The notes: generated by a model from the sequence alone, not told the origin. Counted from the first letter of the stretch, positions 52,450-62,622 are shown. The stretch is 64,000 bases of DNA from Amycolatopsis benzoatilytica AK 16/65 (GCF_000383915.1 NZ_KB912942.1:1586561-1650560), one strand, 5' to 3'. Numbers and translations: made by a program.

Positions 52450-53796
52450 TCACCCCAGCGAGCAGGACCGCGCAAGCTCCGCCGCACTGGCTCCGGCCGG
52501 GCGGGCGATCGTCGCCGACGCCGGTGGCTGGACCCCGCGCAGCCAGCCGGCCAGTGCGTCGAACGCGGTCCGGAAGCACGGGCCCAGCGGCCGCAGCCGG
52601 TCCGGGTACTGGTCGACCAGCCCGTCGACGTGATTGCCGTCTTCCACGCGGTAGTACCGGTGCAGCGCGCCGCGGCCGGCGTCGGCGATCATCTTGTCGT
52701 AGACGTCGGAGTCGCGGGTGATCGGCAGCAGGCTGTCGAGCGTGCCGTGCAGGGTCAGCAGCGGCTTGCCGATCCGGCCGGTCAGCGAGATCCGTTCCAC
52801 CGCGCGGGCGACCGAGGGCGGCCGGGAAGCGTAGTCGTAATCGGCGTCGCACGCCGGGGTGCCGCTGGCGCAGAACGGGGTCCCGGCTTGCGTCGCGCCG
52901 TCGAAGGACGGGTCGACTTCTTCCCGGTAGATCCGCTGGGTGAGGTCCCAGTAGACCTGGTAGTGATAGCCCCACAGGAATTCCGAGCCGGGTGCGAACC
53001 CCGCGTCCAGAATGGACTGGTGAGCGGCGGCTGATCCGGCGGCGTAGGCGGGGTACGCCTTCAGCGCGGGCGGGAGGAAGGTGAGCAGGTTCGGCCCGTC
53101 GGGCCGCCACAGCGTGCCTTCCCAGTCGACGCCGCCGTCATACAGCCATGGCCGGTTTTCCAGCTGCCAGCGCACGAGGTAGCCGCCGTTGGACAGGCCG
53201 GCGGCGAGCGTCCGCGCGGGCGGGCGGCCGTAGTGCTGGGACACCGCGGTCCGCGCGGCGACGGTCAGCTGCGTGACCCGGGCGTTCCACTCGGCGATAG
53301 CGTCGCCGGGGCGGACGCCGTCGGTGTAGAACTCCGCGCCGGTGTTGCCTTTGTCGGTCGCGGCGAACGCGTAGCCCTCGGCCAGCGCCTGGTCGCCGAT
53401 CGCGCGGTCGTTGGCGTACTGGCGCCGAACGCCGGGCGAGCCGGAGACGACGAGGCCGCCGTTCCAGCGGTCCGGCAGGCGCAGCACGAACTGCGCGTCG
53501 TGGTTCCAGCCGTGGTTCGTGTTCGCCGTCGACGTGTCCGGGAAGTATCCGTCGACCTGGACGCCGGGGACGCCGCTCGGCGCGGGCAGCCCGGCCGAGG
53601 TAAGCCCGGCCCAGTCCGCTTGGACGGTGTGCCCGGACGCCAGCGTCCCGGTCGTCGTCAGGTCGTCGAGACAGACCGCGATCTGCTTTTCCGCACCCGG
53701 CACCCGGACCCGGCAGTGCGCGCCGGAAGCCGACGCCGACGCCGGGACCGTCGCGGCGAGTGCTCCCGCCAGAACCACCGCAAGCCAACTCCGCAC
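52450..53796 (-). CDS. Secreted alpha/beta-hydrolase (esterase)
   Basis: This 448-residue protein has a signal peptide (SWLAVVLAGALAATVPASASA). Its alpha/beta-hydrolase fold has the nucleophile elbow GLSNGG (about residue 198), an aspartate in LTLHGTLDSLLP and a histidine in VEDGNHVDG, a complete Ser-Asp-His set. Six or so cysteines suggest disulfides. Overall pattern recalls tannase/feruloyl-esterase-like or 3-hydroxybutyrate-oligomer hydrolase families; I cannot separate these by eye. GTG 53796 follows CGGAGGTG. It is divergent from a PHB-depolymerase-family gene, which makes polyester-oligomer cleavage an attractive idea. Confidence 0.7.
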   Translation of the reverse strand: MRSWLAVVLAGALAATVPASASASGAHCRVRVPGAEKQIAVCLDDLTTTGTLASGHTVQADWAGLTSAGLPAPSGVPGVQVDGYFPDTSTANTNHGWNHDAQFVLRLPDRWNGGLVVSGSPGVRRQYANDRAIGDQALAEGYAFAATDKGNTGAEFYTDGVRPGDAIAEWNARVTQLTVAARTAVSQHYGRPPARTLAAGLSNGGYLVRWQLENRPWLYDGGVDWEGTLWRPDGPNLLTFLPPALKAYPAYAAGSAAAHQSILDAGFAPGSEFLWGYHYQVYWDLTQRIYREEVDPSFDGATQAGTPFCASGTPACDADYDYASRPPSVARAVERISLTGRIGKPLLTLHGTLDSLLPITRDSDVYDKMIADAGRGALHRYYRVEDGNHVDGLVDQYPDRLRPLGPCFRTAFDALAGWLRGVQPPASATIARPAGASAAELARSCSLG

Positions 53797-53967
53797 GGTC
53801 CACCTCCGATTTCGACTGGGACTGAACCCAATCGCGACGCGGCCGCGACGGCCATCCCGGCGGCCACCACGAATCACCGCGGCGATGTGGTGGCTGGCCA
53901 CATGGCTGCCGCCGCGGGCCGCCCCTAGCGTCGGGAACGGCTCTCTCATCGACGAGAAGGAGTTCCT

Positions 53968-55164
53968 GTGCGCAAGCTCGTCGCCGCCGGCCTCGCCGCG
54001 GCCGCTGCCGTCGTCCTGACCGCCACCGCGGTGGCCGCGTCCGCCGACCCGCCCGCCGCATCGCTCGTCCAGGTGCCGTCTTTCGGGGCCAATCCCGGGA
54101 ATCTCGCGATGTACACCTACACGCCGGCCGGGCTGGCGCCCGGCCGCCCGGTCGTGGTGGCGCTGCACGGATGCACGCAGAGCGCCGCGGACTACTACGC
54201 CCATTCCGGCTGGCCGGAACTGGCTGACCGGTGGCAGTTCGAGGTCGTGTTCCCGCAGACTTCGTCCGCGAACAACTCGCTGAGCTGCTTCACCTGGTTC
54301 GATCCCGCCGACGACACCCGCGGCAACGGCGAGGCCGCGTCCGTGAAGTCCATGGTGGACAAAGCCGTCGCCGACCATGGTTCGGACCGTTCGCGGATAT
54401 ATGTCACCGGCCTGTCCGCGGGCGGCGGGATGACTGCCGATCTGCTTGCCGCGTACCCGGATGTCTTCGCCGGCGGCGGGATCAACGCCGGCCTGCCCGC
54501 CCAGTGCGCCACGAGCGTGACGCAGGCGACGAGCTGTCAGCAGAACGACCAGCACCTGACACCGGCGCAGTGGGCCTCCCGGGTGACCGCACAGAATCCC
54601 GGCTATACCGGACCGTGGCCGCGCGTCGCGATCTGGCAGGGCACCGGCGACTACACGGTCTATCCGGTGAACGGCACCGAGCTGCGCGACCAGTGGACAG
54701 CGGTGCACGGGATCTCCCAGACGCCGACGAGCACCCAGTCCCTGCCCGGCGGCACGACGCTGACCAGCTACGGCGACCAGGTCCAGTGGTACTCGGTCGC
54801 CGGCATGGGCCACGGCACGGCGGTCGACCCGGGCACCGGTGCGACGCAATGCGGCAGCACCGCGGCGTATTTCCTGGCCGGGATCTGTTCCAGCTACTAC
54901 ACCGCGGTGTTCTGGGGACTGGACAAGGATTCCGGCGGAACGACGACGTCCGCTCCGCCGACGACCTCCGCCACTTCGGTGCCGGGCGCCTGCGTGACGG
55001 CGAGCAACTACGCCCACACCCAGGAAGGCCGGGCGCACCAGACCAGTGGCGAGGTCTATGCGAACGGTTCAGGGCAGGATATGGGACTGTGGAACGTTTT
55101 TGTCACGCATACGTTGCGCGAGACTTCACCGGCGTACTGGGTGATCGCGGACGGGCAGTGTTAG
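53968..55164 (+). CDS. Secreted PHB-depolymerase-family esterase with C-terminal binding domain
   Basis: This 398-residue protein has a signal peptide (LVAAGLAAAAAVVLTATAVAA). A catalytic domain of the short-chain PHA depolymerase/LpqC/CE1 type shows VVVALHGCTQSAADYY (oxyanion hole), the lipase box GLSAGGG (about residue 150), IWQGTGDYTV (Asp) and GMGHG (His). A Thr/Ser/Pro linker (TTTSAPPTTSATS) leads to a 60-residue C-terminal domain with CVTASNYAHTQEGRA and GSGQDMGLWN, as in PHB-binding domains. Extracellular polyhydroxybutyrate or an acetylated polysaccharide is the likely substrate. GTG 53968 follows AAGGAG. Confidence 0.82.
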   Translation: MRKLVAAGLAAAAAVVLTATAVAASADPPAASLVQVPSFGANPGNLAMYTYTPAGLAPGRPVVVALHGCTQSAADYYAHSGWPELADRWQFEVVFPQTSSANNSLSCFTWFDPADDTRGNGEAASVKSMVDKAVADHGSDRSRIYVTGLSAGGGMTADLLAAYPDVFAGGGINAGLPAQCATSVTQATSCQQNDQHLTPAQWASRVTAQNPGYTGPWPRVAIWQGTGDYTVYPVNGTELRDQWTAVHGISQTPTSTQSLPGGTTLTSYGDQVQWYSVAGMGHGTAVDPGTGATQCGSTAAYFLAGICSSYYTAVFWGLDKDSGGTTTSAPPTTSATSVPGACVTASNYAHTQEGRAHQTSGEVYANGSGQDMGLWNVFVTHTLRETSPAYWVIADGQC

Positions 55165-55235
55165 CCGGGCAGTGTTTAGCCGGGCGGTGTTAGAGCGTGT
55201 CTCAATTGGCTGGCGTGCCGAGATCGCGAGCGGAT

Positions 55236-55272
55236 GTCCGTGAAGGGCCCCTTGAGGGACTTGGATTCCCTC
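55236..55272. repeat. Left part of palindromic repeat, cut by IS481-family element
   Basis: GTCCGTGAAGGGCCCCTTGA, loop and the first bases of the return arm (ATTCCCTC) are present, then the sequence switches to the insertion element. The GGGCCCCTT subtype differs from the half on the other side of the element (56315). Confidence 0.82.
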
Positions 55273-56312
55273 TAAAACTGCGGGACATGGTTGACACCCG
55301 GACTTGTTGATCATAGGGAGTTCGGGTGAGTGAGCCCCAGTTGGACCGCGAGGCGCGTCGGCGTCTCGCGGTCCTGCGTCATGTCGAGGAAGTGTCCGGG
55401 AACGTCGCGCTGACTTGCCGGTACTACGGGATCAGCAGGCCGACGTACTACCGGTGGCTGCGCCGCTACGAGACCGAGGGCGTAGACGGGCTGCGGGAGC
55501 GGTCGAGGCGGCCGCGGACCAGTCCGAACGCGACCCGGGCCGAGGTGGTCGACAAGATCGTCCATCTGCGGCGCAACTACCACTTCGGGCCCGAGAAGAT
55601 CGCGATGTACCTGCGGCGCTATCACGACGTCACGATCAGCCGATCGACCGTGTGGCGGATCCTGTGCCGCCTGGACTTGGGCAGGCTGCCCGCGTCGCAG
55701 CGGTATCGCCGCCACGACCGCCGGTGGAAACGGTACGAGAAGCAGCGCCCGGGGCACCAGGTGCAGATCGACGTCAAGTTCGTCGAACCGCTGCCCCCGG
55801 CCGGCAAGGCGGGGGTGACGCTGAAGCCGGTCGGGCGGCGGGGGAAGTTCTACCAGTTCACCGCAATCGACGACTGCACGCGCCTGCGGATCCTGAAGAT
55901 CTACTCGACGCTCAACCAGAAAACCGCGATCCAGTTCCTCGACTACGTGCTGTCCCAACTGCCGTTCGCCGTCGAGAAGATCCAGACCGACAACGGCACC
56001 GAGTTCGGCACCCAGTTCCACTGGCACGTCCTCGACAAAGGCATCGGGCACGTCTACATCAAGCCCCGCACGCCCCACCTGAACGGCAAGGTGGAGCGCT
56101 CCCACCGCATCGACGCCGAGGAGTTCTACCGCCTCCTCGACGGCGTCGTCATCGACGATGTGAACGTCTTCAACAGCCGCCTCAAGGAATGGCAGGACTA
56201 CTACAACTACGACCGGCCCCACGGTGGACTCTACGGCCAAACACCCTATGAGAGACTCCGGCAGAAGACCCAAACCACGTCGTCCGAGTGACACCGATCT
56301 TCCGCAGTTGCA
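55273..56312. mobile_element. IS481-family insertion sequence
   Basis: The element of about 1040 bp has imperfect inverted ends: TAAAACTGCGGGACATGG on the left and the complement of TGCAACTGCGGAAGATCG on the right, sharing AACTGCGG. It encodes one intact transposase. No target duplication is visible (CCCTC before, CAAGG after), and the flanks derive from two different palindromic repeats. Ends are accurate to about two bases. Confidence 0.8.
55326..56291 (+). CDS. IS481-family DDE transposase
   Basis: This 321-residue protein has an N-terminal helix-turn-helix (CRYYGISRPTYYRWLRRYET) and an integrase-like core. The DDE residues are in VQIDVKFVE, IQTDNGTEFGTQ and LNGKVERSHRIDAEE, in the right order. 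The GTG start lies 53 bp inside the left end. The frame is complete and ends about 20 bp before the right end, as expected for IS481 elements. Confidence 0.92.
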   Translation: MSEPQLDREARRRLAVLRHVEEVSGNVALTCRYYGISRPTYYRWLRRYETEGVDGLRERSRRPRTSPNATRAEVVDKIVHLRRNYHFGPEKIAMYLRRYHDVTISRSTVWRILCRLDLGRLPASQRYRRHDRRWKRYEKQRPGHQVQIDVKFVEPLPPAGKAGVTLKPVGRRGKFYQFTAIDDCTRLRILKIYSTLNQKTAIQFLDYVLSQLPFAVEKIQTDNGTEFGTQFHWHVLDKGIGHVYIKPRTPHLNGKVERSHRIDAEEFYRLLDGVVIDDVNVFNSRLKEWQDYYNYDRPHGGLYGQTPYERLRQKTQTTSSE

Positions 56313-56314
56313 CA

Positions 56315-56349
56315 AGGACTCAGAGTCCCTCAATGTTCCCTTCACGGAC
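56315..56349. repeat. Right half of a different palindromic repeat
   Basis: AAGGACTCAGAGTCCCTCAA and TGTTCCCTTCACGGAC form the loop and right arm of a GGGAACATT-type repeat; its left arm is missing. The partner half at 55236 is of the GGGCCCCTT type. Confidence 0.82.
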
Positions 56350-56714
56350 GCGGGTTGCGGCGTCTTGACGGCGAGCTGGGTTCGGAGCCGTCCGCGCCGT
56401 CCACACCGTCCGCGCCGTCCGCGCCGTCCGCATCGAGCCAGAGCGTTCAATTGTGTTCTTTGTTGTTCGATTTCCCGTCCCGTCGAGCGGGCTCCTCTGT
56501 CCGGCTCAGTCCCGGCCGCGATCGCCATCTCGACTGGGCTTTCCTAGGCCATCCGCGTGTTCCGGTCAACGGTGCACCGGTCGCCGGCTGGGGCCGTACC
56601 CTCCGTTAGTCGTGCGGCATCCGTGTGCATTTGTGTGCAGTGCAGTTTGCCCGTGTTTGATCTGCTGATCTACTCGGAAGGAGGCACGCGAGGAACTCAC
56701 AGCGAGGTGATGAG
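56350..56714. other. Intergenic region upstream of alpha-galactosidase
   Basis: These 365 bp contain five tandem copies of a 9-bp unit close to GCCGTCCGC (56387-56431) and, near the end, a GAGGTGA ribosome-binding site at 56704-56710. Short open frames here have no family features and mixed codon usage. A promoter must be present, but I cannot place it. Confidence 0.55.
56387..56431. repeat. Tandem 9-bp repeat, five units
   Basis: The units read GCCGTCCGC, GCCGTCCAC, ACCGTCCGC, GCCGTCCGC and GCCGTCCGC in direct order. It is non-coding as far as I can tell and probably a slippage-generated microsatellite. Confidence 0.85.
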
Positions 56715-58661
56715 ATGCGTCGAATCTTGGCCGGGCTCCTGTCGGGCGTCGTGCTCTCGGCTCTGGCCGCGGCAGTCGGCCCGCCGGCCTCCGCCGTGCC
56801 GGGGCAGAACCTGCTGCCCGCTCCGCCGATGGGCTGGAACAGCTGGAACAAGTTCGGCTGCGCGATCGACGAAAACCTGATCCGCCAGACCGCCGATGCC
56901 ATGGTCGCGCACGGGATGCGCGACGCCGGTTACCGGTATCTCAACATCGACGACTGCTGGATGGCGCCCGCGCGCGACGCTAACGGCGACCTGCAGCCTG
57001 ATCCGAAACGCTTCCCGCACGGCATCGCGGCGCTCGCCGATTACGCGCACGCCCGCGGGCTCAAGCTCGGCATCTATTCTTCGGCGGGAACCAAGACCTG
57101 CGCGGGATTCCCGGCGAGCCTCGACCACGAGACCGCCGACGCGCGCAAGTTCGCGCAGTGGGGCGTGGACTATCTGAAGTACGACAACTGCAACAACGAA
57201 GGCCGCCCGGCGACCGAGCGCTATCAGGCGATGTCGGACGCGCTGCGGGCGACCGGCCGGCCGATCGTCCTGTCGCTCTGCGAGTGGGGCGAGAACGAGC
57301 CGTGGCTGTGGGGTGCGCGGTACGGGGAACTCTGGCGCACGACCGGCGACATCAGCGACAACTGGAACAGCTTCACGAAGATTCTGGACGAGCAGGTCGG
57401 CCTTGAGCAGTACTCCGGACCGAACGCGTGGAACGACCCGGACATGCTCGAGGTCGGCAACGGCGGCATGACCGACGCCGAGTACCGCGCGCACTTCTCG
57501 CTGTGGGCACTGCTGAACGCACCGCTGATCGCGGGCAACGACCTCCGGTCGATGGACCCGGCGACCGCGAAGATCCTCGAGAACAAGGACCTGATCGCGC
57601 TCGATCAGGACTGGGGCGGCAAACAGGGGCACAAGATCCGCGACGACGGCGACGTCGAGGTGTGGGCCAAACCGATGTCGGACGGGTCCGCGGCGGTGGT
57701 GCTGTTCAACCGGGGCGGTGCGGCGGCCGACGTCGCGGTGCGGGCGGCCGACCTCGGCATCCGCCACTCCGGGCAATACCGGGTCCGGGATCTTTGGTCG
57801 GGCGAGGAAAGCCACAGCGCCGGCGACCTGCACGGGACCGTCGCGGCGCACGGCGCGGTCGTCTACCGGGTGTGGCCGGGCGGCGGCGCGCGAACGCCGT
57901 TGACCACGCTGGCGCTCAGCGCGCCGGAGGTCACCGCGACCGATCACGCGTTCACCGTGACGACGACCCTGCACAACGACGGATCGCCTGCGCTGCAGGG
58001 AGGTTCGGCGCGCCTGACGGTTCCGTCCGGCTGGGCCGTCGACCACGGCGCGACTGTGCCGGTTCCGCGCACCACCAGTGCCTGGACGCACCAGTGGACG
58101 GTCCGGCCCACGGGTGCCCAGCCCGCCGGTCCGCTGGCGCTGAGCGCTGAGGCAACCTTCAGCGTCGCGGGCGAGACCGTCACGCGGACCGCGGCGGCCC
58201 CGGTCCTGGCCGCGACCGTTCCCCCGGCCGGGCAGTCGCAGGTTTCCGCCCTGCCGTTCGTGTCCAGCGACAATGGCTGGGGACCGGTGGAGCGCGACAC
58301 GAGCAACGGCGAGACCGCCGCGGGCGACGGGCATCCGATCACCATCGCCGGGGTCCGCTATCCGACCGGGCTGGGAGCGCACGCTCCGTCGTCGGTGCGC
58401 GTCTTCCTCGGCGGAGGATGTCGTGCCTTCACCGCCAAGACCGGCGTGGACGACGAGTCCGGCGGCGGCACGGTGACCTTCGAGGTGTGGGGCGACGGCA
58501 AACGCCTCGCCTCGACCGGCGTGCAGCGCCACGGTGCGGCGGCCGCGCCGCTGACCGCGGACCTGACCGGCGTCACCGTGGCCGACCTGCGAGTCACCGA
58601 TGCGGGCGACGGAAACACCTACGACCACGCGGACTGGGCGGACGCGGCGATCGACTGCTGA
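56715..58661 (+). CDS. Secreted alpha-galactosidase (GH27) with C-terminal NPCBM domain
   Basis: This 648-residue protein has a signal peptide (ILAGLLSGVVLSALAAAVG, cleavage after ASA). The GH27 barrel shows PPMGWNSWNKFGC, YLNIDDCWM, the nucleophile aspartate in YLKYDNCNNEG and the acid/base aspartate in WNDPDMLEVGNGG. A beta-sandwich follows, then a NEW3-type linker domain (about 395-490) and a C-terminal NPCBM carbohydrate-binding domain (about 505-648; YPTGLGAHAPS and YDHADWADAAIDC). It should remove terminal alpha-galactose from plant or microbial glycans. GAGGTGA precedes the ATG, and a terminator follows. Confidence 0.92.
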   Translation: MRRILAGLLSGVVLSALAAAVGPPASAVPGQNLLPAPPMGWNSWNKFGCAIDENLIRQTADAMVAHGMRDAGYRYLNIDDCWMAPARDANGDLQPDPKRFPHGIAALADYAHARGLKLGIYSSAGTKTCAGFPASLDHETADARKFAQWGVDYLKYDNCNNEGRPATERYQAMSDALRATGRPIVLSLCEWGENEPWLWGARYGELWRTTGDISDNWNSFTKILDEQVGLEQYSGPNAWNDPDMLEVGNGGMTDAEYRAHFSLWALLNAPLIAGNDLRSMDPATAKILENKDLIALDQDWGGKQGHKIRDDGDVEVWAKPMSDGSAAVVLFNRGGAAADVAVRAADLGIRHSGQYRVRDLWSGEESHSAGDLHGTVAAHGAVVYRVWPGGGARTPLTTLALSAPEVTATDHAFTVTTTLHNDGSPALQGGSARLTVPSGWAVDHGATVPVPRTTSAWTHQWTVRPTGAQPAGPLALSAEATFSVAGETVTRTAAAPVLAATVPPAGQSQVSALPFVSSDNGWGPVERDTSNGETAAGDGHPITIAGVRYPTGLGAHAPSSVRVFLGGGCRAFTAKTGVDDESGGGTVTFEVWGDGKRLASTGVQRHGAAAAPLTADLTGVTVADLRVTDAGDGNTYDHADWADAAIDC

Positions 58662-58666
58662 CCGGA

Positions 58667-58706
58667 CGCGGGGAGCTGGCGGCCGGACGGCCGTCGGCTC
58701 CCCGCG
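58667..58706 (+). terminator. Terminator hairpin after alpha-galactosidase gene
   Basis: CGCGGGGAGC (58667-58676) and GCTCCCCGCG (58697-58706) form a perfect 10-bp stem around a 20-nt loop that itself contains GGCCG/CGGCC pairing. It starts 6 bp after the stop codon. No T-tract. Confidence 0.78.
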
Positions 58707-58875
58707 CCCGGTGCCGGTGACCGGTACGCGAAGGCGGCAACGGGGAACCGCCGAGGGGACTTCCGGGCACACTTTTGATCATGGGCCGATCGTGTGGGGT
58801 TAACTGCCCGGAAAGAGCAAATCTCCGCTGCGCCCGCTCGAAGCAGCACCGCCCCACCCGGAAAGGCCGTCCTCG

Positions 58876-61800
58876 ATGCGCCTGTTCGCACCGTTGTCGT
58901 CCGGACAGCAGCGTCTTTGGACTGTTTCCCAGCTGGACGGGGCCGGCGCGGCCTACAACGAATCGATGGCCTTCGCCCTGCGGGGGCCGCTGGACCGCGA
59001 AGCCCTGCAACGAGCCTTCGCCGCGCTCGCCGACCGGCACGAGGCGTTGCGCACTCGGATCGTCGTGGAAGACGGCAGTCCGGTCCAGGTCGTCGAACCG
59101 GCCGGGCACGGGTTCCCGCTCATCGTCACCGAGGTCGCCGGTCGGCCGGAAGAAGTGGTGGAGCGGGAGCTGACCGCGCCGTTCGACCTGACGCGGGCTC
59201 CGCTGGCCCGCGCCCGGTTGCTCGTGCTGGGCGAAGCCGACCACGTCCTGCTCATCACCGTGCAGCACGCCGTTTTCGACGGCTGGTCCCGAAACGTGCT
59301 GCTGCGCGAACTGGGCGCGTTGTACTCGGCGCAGCAGCCTGGCGATCCGGCGCGGCCGTATCGCGAGCATTCCCAGGTGCAGCAGGACTGGCTCGCCGGC
59401 GACGGACCAGCGCCGCACGAGAAGTACTGGCGGGAGCAGCTCGGCGAAGTCCCGCCGGTGCTCGAACTGCCCGCCGACCGCCCGCGCCCGGCTCAGCAGG
59501 ACTATCGCGGCGCACGGGTACCGGTTTCCCTTGGTCCAGACCTCACCGCCCGGCTGAAGACGGTGGCACGCGAGCACGGCGTCACGCTCTACTCCACGAT
59601 CCTGACCGGCTGGTTCATTCTGCTGTCCCGGCTGTCCGCGCAGAAGGACCTCGTCGTCGGCGTCCCGACTGCCAACCGCGGCGGCGAGTACGCGGAGACG
59701 ATCGGCTTCTTCGTCAACACCCTGGCGGTGCGGGCCGAACTCGACCGGGCACCCACCGCAGGCGCGCTGCTCAAGCAGGTCCGCGCCACGCTGCGGGCCG
59801 CGATCGACCACGCGGAGCTGCCGTTCGAACGGGTCGTGGAGCTGGTGAACCCGCCGCGCAGCCCGGCGCACACCCCGCTGTTCCAGACGATGTTCGCCTG
59901 GGTGCCGACCATGCACGATCTGCTGGACTTGCCCGGAGTCGGGGCGGAGCCGCTCGACATCGAGCACGCTCCGGCGAAGTTCGACCTCGCGCTCGGTCTC
60001 GCCGACGAGCAGGGCGACGTCCGCGGGCACCTCGATTACGCGGTCGCGCTGTTCGACCAAGCCACCATCGAGCGGTACGCGCGCTATCTCGTGCGGGTGC
60101 TCGACCAGCTGGCTTCCCGGCCGGAAGCCGACATCACCAGCTACGAGCTGCTGAACGACGCCGAGCGCCAGGAGATCCTCACGGCCTGGAGCACCAGCCC
60201 GCGCGGCGAATGCCGTCCCGGCGGCCTGGCCGACCGGTTCACCGGGCACGCCGATGCCGCCCCCGACGCTCCTGCGCTGGTGTGCGACGGCCAAACTCTC
60301 GCCTACGGCGAGCTGGACCGGCGTTCCACGAAGCTGGCGAACGCTCTGCGCGAGCGCGGAGCGAAACCGGGCACCGTGGTGGGCATCCACAGTGGACGGT
60401 CGGTCGAGCTGGTGGTCGCGGTGCTGGGCGTGCTGAAGACTGGCGCGGCTTACCTCCCGCTCGACCCGGCTCAACCGCCCGCCCGGCGGGCGGCGATGGT
60501 CGAGGACGCGCGTCCGGTGCTGGTCCTGGACGGCGACATCCCAGCCCTGGAAGCCGACGGCGACGAGACCCGAAGACCAGTCGCGACCGGCCTCGGCGAT
60601 ACCGCCTACGTCATCTACACCTCCGGCTCGACCGGGCGTCCGAAGGGCGTCGCGGTGTCCCACCGCAGTGTCCTCGCCCTGTTCGACCAGTGGCTGGACC
60701 GGTTCGGCGCGACGCCCGGCGAGGCGACCTCGGCCTGGTCGAGCATCGGTTTCGACGCGTCGGTGCACGAACTCCTGCTGCCGCTGACGAGCGGCGCGGT
60801 ACTGCACGTCGTGCCCGAGGCCATCCGCCCTGATCCGGCCGCGCTGATGGCGTGGCTGCGGGAACACCGGGTGGTGCAAGCGTTTCTGCCGCCTGCCTAC
60901 ATCCGATGGATCGACGAGGACCCGGGCCGGGCGGCCGGGCTCGCGCTGCGCCAGGCCCTGACCGGAGTGGAACCGCTGCCGGAGGCCGCGCTGGCCCGGT
61001 TCGCTGCCGCGTTGCCTGGCTTGCGGATCTGTTTCGGGTACGGACCGACCGAAGCCACGCTGTACGCCACCGCCTGCTTCGATCCGCAGCTGGTCGACCG
61101 GCCGGCCCCGATCGGACGGCCGTTGCCCGGGTCGCGGCTGTACCTGCTCGACGAGCGACGCCGCCCGGTTCCGCCGGGTGTGGCGGGCGAGGTGTTTCTG
61201 GCCGGCGAGTGCCTGGCGCGCGGCTATCTGCATCGTCCGGACCTGACGGCCGAGCGGTTCGTCGCGGATCCGTTCGTGCCCGGCGAACGCATGTATCGCA
61301 CCGGCGACCTGGCTCGATGGCGTCCGGACGGCCAAGCCGAGTACGTCGGGCGTCTAGACGACCAGATCAAGCTGCGCGGTTTTCGCATCGAGCCCGGCGA
61401 GGTGACGGCGGCGCTGCTGGCCGTGCCCGGGGTCCGCGAGGCGGCGGTGCTGGTGGACCGCGAAGGCGAGCCGCGGCTCGTCGCGGGCGTGGCCGGCGGC
61501 GAGCGGACTCCGCACGAATGGCGCGCCGCGCTCGCCGGCCGGCTGCCGGATTACATGATCCCGTCGGTGTTCGCGGAGTTCGACCGGTTGCCGGTGAACC
61601 GCAGCGGCAAGCTCGACCGCGACGCGGTGCTGGCGCGGGCTCGGACGAACGCGCCCGCCGCCGTCAACACCGCCGCGCCGCGTGATCACGTCGAGCTGGC
61701 GCTGCTGCGGATCTGGCGGAATCTGTTGCTGCACCCCGCGATCGGCGTCTCGGACGACTTCTTCGACGTCGGCGGCACGTCGATCTCGGCGATCAAACTG

Positions 61801-62622
61801 GCGCACGCCATCGGCACGGAGTTCGGCCGCGAGCTGCCGATCCGCGACGTCCTCGTGCACCCGACCATCGAGGCGCAGGCGGCACTGCTGCGCGCGGACC
61901 GGCCGGCGGGCGACGACGGCAGCCTCATCGAGTTCCGCCGCGGGGCCGGCCAGGCGCGCGTGGTGTGCGTGCACCCGGCGGGCGGGACCGCGTTCTGCTA
62001 CCTGCCGCTCAGCGCGCTGCTGCCCGAGGAGGCCGGCGTCGTCGGCATCCAGTCTCCGGGGCTGAACCCGGGGGAGGAGCTGCTGCCGAGCGTCGAAGCG
62101 ATGGCGGAGGAGTACCTGCGGCTGGTCGACCCGCGGCCGGAAGAAACCCTGGTCCTTTGCGGACTCTCCTACGGCGGGCTGGTCGCCTACGAAATGGGAC
62201 GGCGGCTGGCTGCCCGCGACTCCCGGGTCAGCGTCGTGCTGCTCGACACCAACGCCACCGACGACCCGGCCGGCCGGGCCGCGATCGCGCCGGTCTCCGC
62301 CGCCGAGTTCCGCGACAAGCTGGTGCGGTTCAACGGAATGTATCCCGGCATCGAAGACGCCCAGATCGAGCGTTACCACCGCACGTACAACCACAACCGG
62401 CTGACCGCACGCGAGCACGACCCCGGTGAGACGCGGGCGCGCGTCGTGTTCGTCCAGGCGGTCGGCGAGGACCCGCTGCCGGACGCCGCGCAGTTCTGGC
62501 ACCGTCGCGCTCGCGGCGAGTTCGAGGTGATCCCAGCCGATTGCGGGCACTGGGACATGCTCGAAAGCGACGCGCTGCCGCTGGTCGCCAAGGTCATCAC
62601 GGCCGAGCTGGCGGGCCGATGA
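58876..62622 (+). CDS. Single-module nonribosomal peptide synthetase, C-A-T-TE
   Basis: This 1248-residue protein has four domains. The condensation domain (about 1-430; [10 protein letters not shown] start, active-site motif QHAVFDG rather than HHxxxDG) keeps the second, catalytic His. The adenylation domain (about 455-930) has [29 protein letters not shown] and NRSGKLDR. The carrier domain has [12 protein letters not shown] with the phosphopantetheine serine near 965. The thioesterase (about 1015-1248) has GLSYGG and a final GHWDM histidine. My hand-read A-domain code is D-A-H-F-L-G-G-L-Y-K, which I cannot assign to one amino acid; it looks hydrophobic. The following gene overlaps by ATGA. 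Confidence 0.9.
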   Translation: MRLFAPLSSGQQRLWTVSQLDGAGAAYNESMAFALRGPLDREALQRAFAALADRHEALRTRIVVEDGSPVQVVEPAGHGFPLIVTEVAGRPEEVVERELTAPFDLTRAPLARARLLVLGEADHVLLITVQHAVFDGWSRNVLLRELGALYSAQQPGDPARPYREHSQVQQDWLAGDGPAPHEKYWREQLGEVPPVLELPADRPRPAQQDYRGARVPVSLGPDLTARLKTVAREHGVTLYSTILTGWFILLSRLSAQKDLVVGVPTANRGGEYAETIGFFVNTLAVRAELDRAPTAGALLKQVRATLRAAIDHAELPFERVVELVNPPRSPAHTPLFQTMFAWVPTMHDLLDLPGVGAEPLDIEHAPAKFDLALGLADEQGDVRGHLDYAVALFDQATIERYARYLVRVLDQLASRPEADITSYELLNDAERQEILTAWSTSPRGECRPGGLADRFTGHADAAPDAPALVCDGQTLAYGELDRRSTKLANALRERGAKPGTVVGIHSGRSVELVVAVLGVLKTGAAYLPLDPAQPPARRAAMVEDARPVLVLDGDIPALEADGDETRRPVATGLGDTAYVIYTSGSTGRPKGVAVSHRSVLALFDQWLDRFGATPGEATSAWSSIGFDASVHELLLPLTSGAVLHVVPEAIRPDPAALMAWLREHRVVQAFLPPAYIRWIDEDPGRAAGLALRQALTGVEPLPEAALARFAAALPGLRICFGYGPTEATLYATACFDPQLVDRPAPIGRPLPGSRLYLLDERRRPVPPGVAGEVFLAGECLARGYLHRPDLTAERFVADPFVPGERMYRTGDLARWRPDGQAEYVGRLDDQIKLRGFRIEPGEVTAALLAVPGVREAAVLVDREGEPRLVAGVAGGERTPHEWRAALAGRLPDYMIPSVFAEFDRLPVNRSGKLDRDAVLARARTNAPAAVNTAAPRDHVELALLRIWRNLLLHPAIGVSDDFFDVGGTSISAIKLAHAIGTEFGRELPIRDVLVHPTIEAQAALLRADRPAGDDGSLIEFRRGAGQARVVCVHPAGGTAFCYLPLSALLPEEAGVVGIQSPGLNPGEELLPSVEAMAEEYLRLVDPRPEETLVLCGLSYGGLVAYEMGRRLAARDSRVSVVLLDTNATDDPAGRAAIAPVSAAEFRDKLVRFNGMYPGIEDAQIERYHRTYNHNRLTAREHDPGETRARVVFVQAVGEDPLPDAAQFWHRRARGEFEVIPADCGHWDMLESDALPLVAKVITAELAGR

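Noticed and set aside
48571..53034. A 1487-codon plus-strand frame across narG
   Set aside because: It is antisense to the unmistakable NarG and hydrolase coding sequences; its composition is that of a GC-frame shadow.
11126..56349. The palindromic repeats as a CRISPR array
   Set aside because: They are scattered kilobases apart, are palindromic over their whole length and have no regular spacers or cas genes nearby.
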